Source of the DNA: Sphingobium sp.
GTDB taxonomy: Bacteria > Pseudomonadota > Alphaproteobacteria > Sphingomonadales > Sphingomonadaceae
Reading direction: 5' to 3'
NCBI GenBank assembly: GCA_023266575.1
Contig: JAHFPV010000007.1
Location: forward strand, 1 to 64,000
Length of the DNA: 64,000 nt
Program-made: the position numbers and the translations under genes
Shown here: positions 25,615 to 33,660 of the stretch, in pieces
How positions within the stretch are numbered: the first letter of the stretch is position 1
Layout of the letters: each line of letters opens with the position of its first letter
Notes under the pieces: generated by a model
What the model saw: only the letters and a program-made list of their open reading frames with translations
What the model was told of the DNA's origin: nothing
Database searches by the model: none

Positions 25615-26562
25615 ATGATGACGCCGCCCGCCGCCCCGATCGACCCGCAATGCCTTAGGATCCCGTGGGACGGGGAGGGTGCGCCCTATGCAATTGTCGA
25701 TCTGGCGACCGTGCAGGACGCCACGCCTTGGCATCTGCCGCCCTGTCCGCTGATCGGCATTGGCACCCCGGACCATGTCCGCGCCAAAGACGTCGACCTG
25801 CTGATCGAACCGCCCGCCTCGCTCGCCATGATCGTCGCCGCCATCACCGCCCAGCCACGGGCCGCCGCCATACTGGTCCAGCTGTTGCGCCTGATTGAAG
25901 GCATGGACCCCGCCACGGCGCTGGTCGCCGAATCGCTGGCCTATGGCCTGCTTCAGGGCAGTGAAGGCCATGCCCGCTGGCTGGCGACTCGCACCCCCGT
26001 GCCCGCCGCAGCGCCCGGCGAAATCCAACTGGACCGCACCGACGACCAGCTCACCATCACGCTGGACCGCGCCCACGCCCATAACGCGATCGACCGCACG
26101 CTACGCGATGGCCTGCGCGAGGCGTTCGATCTGGCGGCGCTGGACCGCGACATCGCCCGCATCAGCCTGCACGGGGCAGGGCGCAGCTTCTCGGTCGGCG
26201 CCGACCTCTCCGAATTTGGCACCACCCGCGATCCCGCGACCGCCCACGCCATCCGCATGGTCACGCTCCCCGCCCATGCGATCATAGGCTGCGCCGACCG
26301 GCTCGAAGCCCATGTGCAGGGCGCGTGCGTCGGCTCCGCGCTGGAGATGGCGGCCTTCGCCACCCGCCTGACCGCCAGCCCCAGCGCCTGGTTCCACTTG
26401 CCCGAACTGGCGATGGGGATCATCCCCGGCGCGGGCGGCTGCGTGTCGGTATCGCGCCGGATCGGGCGGCAACGCGCGGCACTGATGATCCTGTCAGGCC
26501 GCCGGATCAACGCCGCGACGGCGCTCGACTGGGGCCTGATCGACGCCATCATGGACGATTGA
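25615..26562 (+). CDS. enoyl-CoA hydratase/isomerase with an extra N-terminal domain
   Basis: The protein has 315 residues, whereas ordinary crotonases have about 260. The crotonase fold begins only near residue 137 (IQLDRTDDQLTITLDR), with the first oxyanion block SFSVGADLSEF and the second HVQGACVGSALEMAAF; the crotonase part is correspondingly short (about 180 residues) and lacks the C-terminal helices. The first 130 residues (LIGIGTPDHV...LVAESLAYGLLQGSEGHARW) are an extra segment I recall from actinobacterial homologues. It is divergent from the ligase and its 3' end overlaps the convergent amidohydrolase gene by 69 bases. Substrate unknown. Confidence 0.75.
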   Translation: MMTPPAAPIDPQCLRIPWDGEGAPYAIVDLATVQDATPWHLPPCPLIGIGTPDHVRAKDVDLLIEPPASLAMIVAAITAQPRAAAILVQLLRLIEGMDPATALVAESLAYGLLQGSEGHARWLATRTPVPAAAPGEIQLDRTDDQLTITLDRAHAHNAIDRTLRDGLREAFDLAALDRDIARISLHGAGRSFSVGADLSEFGTTRDPATAHAIRMVTLPAHAIIGCADRLEAHVQGACVGSALEMAAFATRLTASPSAWFHLPELAMGIIPGAGGCVSVSRRIGRQRAALMILSGRRINAATALDWGLIDAIMDD

Positions 26563-27906
26563 CCCGTCAATGATCGTCTGCCTGACATCCCCCGCGTCCA
26601 GCCGCGTCCGCGCGTCGTCCCAACCCCGGTCCAGCAAACACAGATCCGCCGCCGCGCCCACTTCCACCCGCCGCACCCGCGACAGGTCCAGCGGATCGGC
26701 CAGGAACAGGTCGCGCGCCTGCTCCGGCGTCAGCGCCTCATCCACCCCGACCATCACGCCCGCCGCCGTGCGCCGCGACACCGCTGCGCGCATCGCCGCC
26801 CAGGGATCGGCGCTGCCAAAGGGCGCATCGCTTCCCCCCGCCAGCACCACGCCCGCCCTCATGAACGCGCCCAGCCGATAGAGAAAGGGCCGGTCACGCA
26901 CATCGACATCGGCCAGATAGCGGTCGCCCCGCTCGGCGATGAAATGCGGCTGGCTGACCGCGTGCAACCCCATCATGGCCATGTCCGCCAGCAGCGTATC
27001 GGGCGTCACCCCGGCATGTTCGATCCGGTCGCCCCGCATCACCCCGGCCTCACCCAGCGCTGCCAGCGCGAACACCAGCTCGGTCTGCGTCGTGCAATGG
27101 ATCGCCGCCACCCGCCCGCGATCATGACCGCCGCGCAGGAAGGCCACGCAATCGTCAAAATCGGGCAGTGCCTGTTCATGCAGATGCAGCTTGGCCGGGC
27201 CGATCATGATGCCGGGCAGGGATGGCGCATCCGACAGCCCCAGCGTTCCCGCCAGCACGACTCGCTGCGGCAGCCGCCCGCCCTGATGCTCTGCCGAAAA
27301 GTGCGCCGCCATCGCCGCGTCATTGGCGGGCGACATGTCAGTCACCCCCGACACCCCCATCGCCGCCAGTTCCGCCCCGATCGCGGCAAAATCCGGCGGC
27401 ACGCTGCCCAGCCGATCGCGCAACCATGGGTCGGCATCGAACAATTGCCCGGTCGCCCGGTCCAGCCCCGGCGGCACCGGTCCATTGCCCAGCAACAGCG
27501 CCATCGCCGCGCTGTTCAGAAACCACATGCGCCCCGACCGATGCTGCACCCGCACTGGCCGCGCACCCGCCCAGCGGTCCAGCCGCTCCGCGTCCAGCAT
27601 CCCGGCCACGCTCTCATGATAGCCGATCCCGCGCAGCCAGCCGTCACCGGGCCGGGCCAGCGCCGCCGCCAGACCATCCTCGTCCACTATATCGGGCGGC
27701 CCGCACGCCACCGACTCCCGCGCCACCGCCAGCGCGGCGCAATGGATATGATGGTCATGCAGCCCCGGCAGCAACGCCCCGCCCGCCGCCTCGATCACCC
27801 GCTCGCCATCAATCGGCGCAAGCTGCCCGATTGCCACGATCCGCCCGCCTGCAATCCGCACATCGGCGAGCGTCCGCCCGTCAATCTCGGCCCGCCGGAT
27901 CAGCAT
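26494..27906 (-). CDS. YtcJ-like amidohydrolase (amidohydrolase_3 family)
   Basis: This 470-residue protein has the PF07969 layout: a small beta-domain, the metal motif HDHHIH at about 51-56, a central TIM-barrel with AAIHCTTQTELVFAL and IEHAGV, and a late Asp in VVLAGGSDAPFGSADPW. Such enzymes hydrolyse amides, N-formyl groups or cyclic compounds; few are characterised. Its start overlaps the stop of the CoA-transferase by seven bases, so it is in an operon with the CoA-transferase and ligase. The final 23 codons overlap the crotonase gene on the other strand. Confidence 0.82.
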   Translation of the reverse strand: MLIRRAEIDGRTLADVRIAGGRIVAIGQLAPIDGERVIEAAGGALLPGLHDHHIHCAALAVARESVACGPPDIVDEDGLAAALARPGDGWLRGIGYHESVAGMLDAERLDRWAGARPVRVQHRSGRMWFLNSAAMALLLGNGPVPPGLDRATGQLFDADPWLRDRLGSVPPDFAAIGAELAAMGVSGVTDMSPANDAAMAAHFSAEHQGGRLPQRVVLAGTLGLSDAPSLPGIMIGPAKLHLHEQALPDFDDCVAFLRGGHDRGRVAAIHCTTQTELVFALAALGEAGVMRGDRIEHAGVTPDTLLADMAMMGLHAVSQPHFIAERGDRYLADVDVRDRPFLYRLGAFMRAGVVLAGGSDAPFGSADPWAAMRAAVSRRTAAGVMVGVDEALTPEQARDLFLADPLDLSRVRRVEVGAAADLCLLDRGWDDARTRLDAGDVRQTIIDGSIVHDGVDQAPVERRRGVDPAA

Positions 27907-29051
27907 CGCGCCAGCCAGAAGTCATTATCCTGCCCCATGGCCGCCACGCGCCCGGCGGGACGCATATCCGTCACCGAAAAAGCCTGTCCCTGCGCTGCGC
28001 CCCATGCCTGTAGATCGGTCATCAGCGCCTTCTCGTCGCGCCGCCTTTCGCTGTCCAGCACCATGGCGACGATCGCGCTCATCGACAGTATCATCCGCGC
28101 CGCCCGCCCGTCGCGCACCCGCTCCAGCGCCAGCCGCGCGGCATATATGCCGGTCAGCGGATCGGCGCAGGCATCCCCGCCGAAGCCCACCCGCCCGCTC
28201 GCGGCCATCAGCGCATCGCTTAACCCGCCTGCCACGCTGGCATCATCGCCAAAGCCGATCCAGTCGCCCGCATCCGCGGCAGCGCCATGGCCAGTAATCG
28301 TCATCCACACCAGCCCAGGCACCGACCGCACCAGCGCATCGGCGTCGACACCCAATTGCCGCAAAGCGCGTGGCCGAGCCGCTTCTATCACCACATCGGC
28401 TTGGCGAATCAGCGCGACCAGCGCCTCCCGGTCCGCCCCCTTGCGCAGGTCCAACGCGACATTATCCTTGTCCTGATTGATCCGCGCAAATAGCGCCGGA
28501 TCGCCCTCGCGCATCCGGTCGGGCCGGTTGCGACTCTCCACCTTCACCACCCGCGCGCCGGTCAGGCCGATCAGATGCGCGGCCAGCGGTCCCGCCCATA
28601 GAGCTGAGAGGTCGATAACCAGCAACGGTACCGTCCGCGCCTTGACCGGCCCCTCCGCTGTAACTTGACAGGGCGGCGAAACCGACACCTCGCCCAGACG
28701 CGCAAGCGCCAGCCCCAGCATCCGCCCCTGCGCCACCAGCGCCGCACCATCGCGCGCACGAAAGGCCGCCACAATCTGCGCCTCATCGTCGGGATCAAGT
28801 CCGCCATCCTGAAACAGCGCAGGCAGCATCGCCCGGTCATCATCGCGCGCCAGCGTCAGCGCGACATGCCCGTCGCGCGCTGCATATAGACGGCATCCGC
28901 CCCCCGCCGATACCGCGCCCGGTACGGCAAAGCCGTTCAATGCCGCCCGCTCACCCATCAGCATCGCGCCGGTAAGTGCCTCCGGCATCCCCATCGCCCG
29001 CAACTCTCCCTCCGCCCATCCAGCCAGCGGCAGGGTCAGCGGGCGCGGCAT
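27900..29051 (-). CDS. family III CoA-transferase with apparently rearranged domains
   Basis: The protein has 383 residues. In CaiB/BaiF transferases the LxGxxVLDLSxxxAGP start and GADVIKVE strand lie in the first 40 residues. Here the equivalent (LVIDLSALWAGPLAAHLIGL then GARVVKVESRNRPD) starts near residue 138. The first 135 residues instead resemble the family's small or C-terminal region (YAARDGHVALTLARDDDRAM). The gene is thus possibly a circular permutation or a fusion. The start at 29051 lies one base from the ligase stop. It probably moves CoA between carboxylic acids in the same pathway as the ligase. Confidence 0.78.
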   Translation of the reverse strand: MPRPLTLPLAGWAEGELRAMGMPEALTGAMLMGERAALNGFAVPGAVSAGGGCRLYAARDGHVALTLARDDDRAMLPALFQDGGLDPDDEAQIVAAFRARDGAALVAQGRMLGLALARLGEVSVSPPCQVTAEGPVKARTVPLLVIDLSALWAGPLAAHLIGLTGARVVKVESRNRPDRMREGDPALFARINQDKDNVALDLRKGADREALVALIRQADVVIEAARPRALRQLGVDADALVRSVPGLVWMTITGHGAAADAGDWIGFGDDASVAGGLSDALMAASGRVGFGGDACADPLTGIYAARLALERVRDGRAARMILSMSAIVAMVLDSERRRDEKALMTDLQAWGAAQGQAFSVTDMRPAGRVAAMGQDNDFWLARC

Positions 29052-29052
29052 G

Positions 29053-30549
29053 TCAGGCAGCAAACAGCGTCTTGATCTCCCGCCGCAACAGCTTGCCCAT
29101 TTCATTATAGGGCAGGGCGTCGGCGAACAGCACCCGTTCCGGCACCCGCGACGACCGCAGCCGGGCGCGCACCATCTGCTTCAATTCCTCCTCGCCCGGC
29201 GCATCATGCCCCGCGCGCGGCACGACGATCAGCCCGACCGCCTCACCCCATTCGTGCGACGGGATCGCGACCGCCGCCGCTTCGGCCACCGCCGGATGGG
29301 TCATGACCACATCCTCGATTTCGCCGGGCGAGATATTCTCGCCCCCGCGCACGATCACATCGTCGGCGCGGCCCGACAGGAACAGATAGCCATCCGCGTC
29401 GATATAGCCCGCATCGCGCGTCGGGAACCAGCCGTCGGCGTCCAGCGCGCTGCGTTCGCGATATTCGCCCGACACCTGCTCGCCACGCACATAGATTTCG
29501 CCTGGCTCACCCGGCGGCAGCACAGCGCCATCCTCGTCGCGTATCTCGATCTCGACGGTTGGCAGCGGTCGGCCCACCGATCCCAGCCGCGCCCGCACGG
29601 TCGGGTCGTCCGATCCATGCGCCGCGCGATGCTCGTCCGGTCCCAGCAGGGCGATGGTCGAACTGGTCTCGGTCAGCCCATAGGCATTGGTGAAGCCGGT
29701 TGCGGGAAACAGGTCCAGGGCCTGATGGATCAATTCGGTCGGCATCTTGCCGCCACCATAAGCGATCGCGCGCAGCGCGGACAGGTCTGGCCGATGACCT
29801 TTCGCCATCGCCTCGATAATCCGCGACAACATGGTGGGCACGACAAAGGCATTGCTCGCCCCTTCGCCTGCCGCCAGATCGAGCCAGGCTTCGGGCGAGA
29901 AAGCGGGCAGCATCAATATGCGCCGCATCGCATAGATGGAGCTGAGCAAAGCGGCGATGCCCGCAATATGATAGGGAGGCACGCTGACCAGCGCGGCATC
30001 CTCTTCCGGCGCAGCGGCAAATTCGACCGTCCCCAATATATAGGACACAAGGTTCGCGTGCCGCAAAATCGCCGCCTTGGGCGCGGCGGTGGTGCCGCTG
30101 GTGAACAGCTGGATCGCGACCCCTTCGCCATCCTCGCCCTCGCTCGGTGCATCCACAGCGCGCGCCTGGGCCGCCTCGACAAAGGCAGCGCGGGTCAGCA
30201 CGACATTGCTGTCCGCCGGGCAAAGCCGCCTTACCCGATCGACATCGCCCACGATCAGCGCCGGGGTAATCCGCTCCAGCAATGCGCCAAGGTCTGCGTC
30301 CGCCAGCCGGTAATTCAACGGCACATAGGGCACGCCCGCCAGCGCCGCGCCAAACAGCGCCATTGCCGCCGCCTCGCTGCTCTCGTCCAGCAACGCGACA
30401 TGGGCACAGCCGCTGTCGCGGATCAGCGCCGCCGCGCCGCGCGCGCCAGCCAGCAGATCGGCATAGGACCAGCGCTGGCCGTCACAGACCAGGCCGATAC
30501 GGTCGGGCGCTGTATCGGCGGCCATTTCCAGAAAAAGGGCGATGTTCAT
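29053..30549 (-). CDS. acyl-CoA synthetase (AMP-dependent ligase)
   Basis: This 498-residue acid-CoA ligase has all core motifs of the ANL family: LFTSGTTAAPKAAILRH, NAYGLTETSSTIALLG, GWFPTRDAGYIDADGYLFL, DVIVRGGENISPGEIED and a C-terminal LPYNEMGKLLRREI with the catalytic Lys. Its resemblance to medium-chain or cyclohexane-carboxylate type ligases is only general. It is followed one base later by the rearranged CoA-transferase and preceded by a small cysteine protein gene 9 bases away, on the same strand, so the four genes from 30855 to 26494 form one transcript. Confidence 0.87.
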   Translation of the reverse strand: MNIALFLEMAADTAPDRIGLVCDGQRWSYADLLAGARGAAALIRDSGCAHVALLDESSEAAAMALFGAALAGVPYVPLNYRLADADLGALLERITPALIVGDVDRVRRLCPADSNVVLTRAAFVEAAQARAVDAPSEGEDGEGVAIQLFTSGTTAAPKAAILRHANLVSYILGTVEFAAAPEEDAALVSVPPYHIAGIAALLSSIYAMRRILMLPAFSPEAWLDLAAGEGASNAFVVPTMLSRIIEAMAKGHRPDLSALRAIAYGGGKMPTELIHQALDLFPATGFTNAYGLTETSSTIALLGPDEHRAAHGSDDPTVRARLGSVGRPLPTVEIEIRDEDGAVLPPGEPGEIYVRGEQVSGEYRERSALDADGWFPTRDAGYIDADGYLFLSGRADDVIVRGGENISPGEIEDVVMTHPAVAEAAAVAIPSHEWGEAVGLIVVPRAGHDAPGEEELKQMVRARLRSSRVPERVLFADALPYNEMGKLLRREIKTLFAA

Positions 30550-30558
30550 GGGTGGGTG

Positions 30559-30855
30559 TCAGTCCGACGCGGGCAGGGGCTTGGCATCCTTGATGCTCAG
30601 CGCCACGCCATCGACCGACAGCGATCCCTTGCCCGGCTTGACGCACAGCAGCTCGAACGTCCCGGCCGCATCGACATAGCGTTTGCCCATCAGTGTGCCT
30701 GCGGCAAAGGCCGCGTCCGGCGCGCCGATCGCATCGGGCTTCGCTTCGCCCATCGCCGCACCGCCGCATTCTATGCCGCCATTGCCGCTGCGGATCACCA
30801 TCACTTCGGTATCGCACACCGCGCTTTTCAGTTTCGTTCCGGGCTTCATGTCCAT
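30559..30855 (-). CDS. conserved small cysteine-containing protein of unknown function
   Basis: The 98-residue protein has three cysteines, Cys14 (SAVCDTEV), Cys30 (GIECGGAAM) and Cys71 (FELLCVKPG), and no signal peptide. Similar short proteins with the KPGTxLxSxVC...CGG pattern occur, as I recall, beside acyl-CoA ligase genes in actinobacteria and sphingomonads; no function is known to me. The start may be 30855 or two codons later at 30849. It lies between the CoA-transferase and acyl-CoA synthetase genes and is tightly spaced to both, so it probably acts in the same pathway, perhaps binding a metal or protecting a CoA intermediate. Confidence 0.7.
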   Translation of the reverse strand: MDMKPGTKLKSAVCDTEVMVIRSGNGGIECGGAAMGEAKPDAIGAPDAAFAAGTLMGKRYVDAAGTFELLCVKPGKGSLSVDGVALSIKDAKPLPASD

Positions 30856-30871
30856 CCTGCCTTTCAAAGCG

Positions 30872-32098
30872 TCACGCAATTGCGCCGCTGGCTTTCCATT
30901 GTTCGATCTGGTCCCATTCGACGCCCAGTTCCATTAGCACGATTTCGGTATGCTCGGATGCCTGGGGCGCACGGGTGGTTTCCAGCGGCTTGCCGTCAAA
31001 CTGCACCGGGCCACGGACCAGCCGCAATGGCTTGCCACCATCGGCGCCCTCGACCTCGATGATCATGTCGTTGGCCAGCGCCTGTTCGTCGGTCAACAGG
31101 TCGGCAAAGCTCTGCACCGGCGCCCATTGGCCCTTCATCGTTTTCAGGTGCGACCGCCAATAGGCGAAGGGCTTTTGCGCGAATGCCTTGACCAATATGT
31201 CGCTCGCCGCGCCCGCATTCTCAATGAGCGACAGCACATCCTTGAAGCGCGGATCGTCCGCTGCTTCCGGCACGCCCACATGCGCGAAGGTATCGGCGAT
31301 CAGGCCGGTCGGGCTGACCATGCACAGGTTGATGGTGCCGCCATCGGACGTGCGGAAATTGCCCATGAACGGGTTGCGCAGCGATCCGCCCGATACCGGC
31401 ATCCCGTTGCGCGTCTCGATCCCGGTTTCCATCACCTGCGAAATCAGCGCGCCCGACGCCCACCAAGCTGCGCTCAGCAGCGACACGTCCAGTTCGGTCG
31501 CCTCGCCGGTCCTTTCGCGATGGAGCAGCGCGCCGGAAATGCCCCCGGCGATGAACATGCCGCCGATCGAGTCGCCGAATGCGGGAATGCCCTGGGTCAG
31601 CGGACCCGGCAGGGCTTCAGGCGTCATCGCATAGGCGACGCCGCTGCGCGACCAGAAGCAGGTGCCGTCAAAGCCGCCAATTTCGCGCTCCGGCCCCTTG
31701 TTGCCCAGCGCGCTGCCACGGGCATAAATGATGTTCGGGTTGACCGCGCGGATATGCTCGATGTCAAACCTGTTCTTCTGCCGCACCTGGGGCAGGTAGT
31801 TGGTCAGGAACACGTCCGCCGTCTTGGCCAGTTCGTAAAGCACTTCCTGTCCCTCGGCTGTGGACAGGTCGATGCCTACGCTGCGCTTGCCGCGATTGGG
31901 ATGTTCGAACAAGGTATGGCGCAGTGGATCGAGCGTCACCCCGCCCATGTTCAGGAACCCGCGCTGCGTGTCGCCGCGCACCGGATGCTCGATCTTGATG
32001 ACGTCCGCGCCCCAATCGGCCAGGATCGCCCCTGCGGCAGGCACATAGGTGAATTGCGCCACTTCCAGTACGCGCACACCCTTCATGACCTGGGTCAT
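30872..32098 (-). CDS. family III CoA-transferase (CaiB/BaiF)
   Basis: This 408-residue protein has normal family layout: KGVRVLEVAQFTYVPAAGAI at the N-terminus, ADVIKIEHPVRGD, NRGKRSVGIDLSTAEGQ, and the catalytic aspartate region GGFDGTCFWSRSGVAY at about 143-158. Such enzymes transfer CoA from one carboxylate to another through an aspartyl-CoA thioester, often activating bile acids, carnitine or aromatic acids. It leads the operon that continues with the small cysteine protein, the ligase, the rearranged transferase and the amidohydrolase. Confidence 0.87.
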   Translation of the reverse strand: MTQVMKGVRVLEVAQFTYVPAAGAILADWGADVIKIEHPVRGDTQRGFLNMGGVTLDPLRHTLFEHPNRGKRSVGIDLSTAEGQEVLYELAKTADVFLTNYLPQVRQKNRFDIEHIRAVNPNIIYARGSALGNKGPEREIGGFDGTCFWSRSGVAYAMTPEALPGPLTQGIPAFGDSIGGMFIAGGISGALLHRERTGEATELDVSLLSAAWWASGALISQVMETGIETRNGMPVSGGSLRNPFMGNFRTSDGGTINLCMVSPTGLIADTFAHVGVPEAADDPRFKDVLSLIENAGAASDILVKAFAQKPFAYWRSHLKTMKGQWAPVQSFADLLTDEQALANDMIIEVEGADGGKPLRLVRGPVQFDGKPLETTRAPQASEHTEIVLMELGVEWDQIEQWKASGAIA

Positions 32099-32329
32099 AA
32101 ATTCTCATCCCCTCATTCGCCGCGCAACGCAGCCTTCATCCCTAAAAGTGGTAGAAGCTGTGGCGGTTGCCGCAAGAGCCGACAGGCTGTTGGGTGCGGG
32201 CTATCGCTAGCGCGATGCAAAGCTCTGCCTCAACGCCGCCACGATATGCGGCGCGGTCAGAAAAACTGGGATTGAGCGCCGGTAAATCCGGGCCGATAGC
32301 GGACGGGATAAGATACCGGAAGGATTGCC

Positions 32330-33121
32330 ATGCTGATCGACTCTTCGCTTTCCGCCATCGTCACCGGCGGCGCATCGGGCCTGGGCCTGGCCACGGTGAA
32401 AGCGTTGCGTGCTGCAGGTGCGAAGGTCGCGATCTTCGACATCAACCAGGATCAGGGCGAAAGCATCGCAGCGCAGGTCGGCGCGACTTTCCACCGTGTA
32501 GATATCATGTCTGAGGAAAGCGCGATCGCAGGCTTCGACAGCGCCCGTGCCACCCAGGGGCAGGAACGGCTGCTGGTCCATTGCGCCATGGTGTCGAGGG
32601 GCGGCAAGACTGTCTCGAAAGACAAGGAAAGCGGCGGTTTCAAACGGCTGTCGACCGAAGATTATGCAATGTCCGCGCAGGGCATATTGGTCGCCAGCTA
32701 CCGCATGGCCTCCATCTCCGCGCTCGGCATGGCCGCGCTCGATCCGCTGGCCGACAATGAACGGGGCAGCATCATCCTGACGTCCAGCGCAGCGGCGGAG
32801 GACGGCCAGGTCGGCCAGATCGCCTATGGATCGCTCAAAGCCGGGGTCAACGGCATGGTCCTGCCAATGGCGCGCGATCTCATGGATCTGGGCATTCGCG
32901 TTAACGCGATCATGCCCGGCATCTTCGCCACGCCGCCGATGCTGCGGTTCAAGGAGATGAACCCGCCTATGTATGAAAATCTGGAAAAATCGGTGCCGTT
33001 CCCGCGTCGGCTGGGGCAGCCCGACGAGTTTGCCAGTCTCGCCATGGAGTTGGCCCGCAACAGTTACATCAACGCCCAGACCTTCCGCATCGACGGCGCG
33101 ATTCGCTTCCCGCCGCGCTGA
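32330..33121 (+). CDS. short-chain dehydrogenase, type II 3-hydroxyacyl-CoA dehydrogenase-like
   Basis: The 263-residue SDR has the NAD-binding GGASGLG at 13-19, an acidic Asp after the second strand (IFDIN, favouring NAD), and catalytic Tyr166 and Lys170 (YGSLK). The order and the FATPPMLRF segment resemble HSD17B10-type 3-hydroxyacyl-CoA dehydrogenases. A GGAAGGA ribosome binding site precedes the start. The gene is divergent from the CoA-transferase operon across 231 bases that hold both promoters but no other clear feature. It would oxidise a 3-hydroxyacyl-CoA or related alcohol. Confidence 0.85.
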   Translation: MLIDSSLSAIVTGGASGLGLATVKALRAAGAKVAIFDINQDQGESIAAQVGATFHRVDIMSEESAIAGFDSARATQGQERLLVHCAMVSRGGKTVSKDKESGGFKRLSTEDYAMSAQGILVASYRMASISALGMAALDPLADNERGSIILTSSAAAEDGQVGQIAYGSLKAGVNGMVLPMARDLMDLGIRVNAIMPGIFATPPMLRFKEMNPPMYENLEKSVPFPRRLGQPDEFASLAMELARNSYINAQTFRIDGAIRFPPR

Positions 33122-33200
33122 TCAGCCGCATATTCTGACGCCGATTGCAGGGCGCGTCGCACCAGCGGCGCGCCCCTTTTCTTCGCACATGCAAAAATAA

Positions 33201-33254
33201 AATACTAAGCTAGCTTGACATGTTTTTGACGAACTACTAACCTGGCTTAGTATT
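33201..33254 (+). promoter_or_regulatory. AT-rich promoter with paired operator-like sites
   Basis: AATACTAAGCTAG (33201-33213) and CTGGCTTAGTATT (33242-33254) are inverted arms with one mismatch. Within the region ACTAAGCTAGCTT (33204-33216) and ACTAACCTGGCTT (33236-33248) are also direct repeats 32 bases apart, about three helical turns. The first contains a perfect palindrome AAGCTAGCTT. A promoter TTGACG (33226-33231) with TAGTAT (33248-33253), 16 bases apart, runs between and into the second site. The two sites therefore flank the promoter of the small secreted protein gene and suit a looping or cooperative dimeric regulator. Confidence 0.6.
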
Positions 33255-33292
33255 AAATGAATCGCTCTCCCTTTTATGCCCAGAGGTTCACC

Positions 33293-33598
33293 ATGATCCG
33301 TTTTGCCAAAATCGCCGCCTATGTCTCACTCACTGCCGCCATCGTGCCGCAGGTCGCTGCCGCTGATGATGCGGTGCAGCTGACCTCGGCCTCGACCATT
33401 GCCACCGAATATAAGGGCAAGATGCTCTACACCGCGTCGGGCGATCGCCTTGCCGCCGTCTATCGCGTCGGTGCCGATGGCGCCGCGCAGATCATCCTCA
33501 ACGGCAAGATGGTTGCCGTCCCCGCCGCCAGCCTGGCTGCTGCCGATGGCAAGCTGGTAACCAACCTGTCGAAGCGCGACCTGCTGACCGCGCATTGA
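33293..33598 (+). CDS. small exported protein with PRC-barrel-like sequence
   Basis: The 101-residue protein begins with a signal peptide (MIRFAKIAAYVSLTAAIVPQ, cleavage near VAA/ADD). The mature part (YKGKMLYTASGDRLAAVYRV, then VAVPAASLAAADGKLVTNLS) resembles a PRC-barrel-type small beta-barrel. An earlier in-frame ATG at 33257 would put 12 residues before the signal, so I prefer 33293. The gene stands alone between a regulated AT-rich promoter and a strong terminator, so it is a monocistronic, probably inducible periplasmic protein. Function unknown. Confidence 0.75.
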   Translation: MIRFAKIAAYVSLTAAIVPQVAAADDAVQLTSASTIATEYKGKMLYTASGDRLAAVYRVGADGAAQIILNGKMVAVPAASLAAADGKLVTNLSKRDLLTAH

Positions 33599-33626
33599 TC
33601 GGAGGGGCTTTGGCCCTTCGCCTTTG

Positions 33627-33660
33627 AAAAGGCCGCTCCCTGACCCGGAGCGGCCTTTTT
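33627..33660. terminator. bidirectional rho-independent terminator
   Basis: GGCCGCTCC (33631-33639) pairs perfectly with GGAGCGGCC (33647-33655), with AAAA before and TTTTT after, so it works in both directions. It ends the small exported protein gene on the plus strand and the MarR gene on the minus strand. Confidence 0.9.

Noticed and set aside
26944-28476. A 510-codon plus-strand open frame opposite the amidohydrolase and CoA-transferase
   Set aside because: Very Arg/Pro/His-rich composition, no motif, and antisense to genes with clear active sites.
29050-31062. A 670-codon open frame on the plus strand opposite the acyl-CoA synthetase
   Set aside because: It lies wholly antisense to a well-supported ligase and its neighbours, is rich in Arg, His and Gln, and shows no domain. 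It is a GC-bias shadow.
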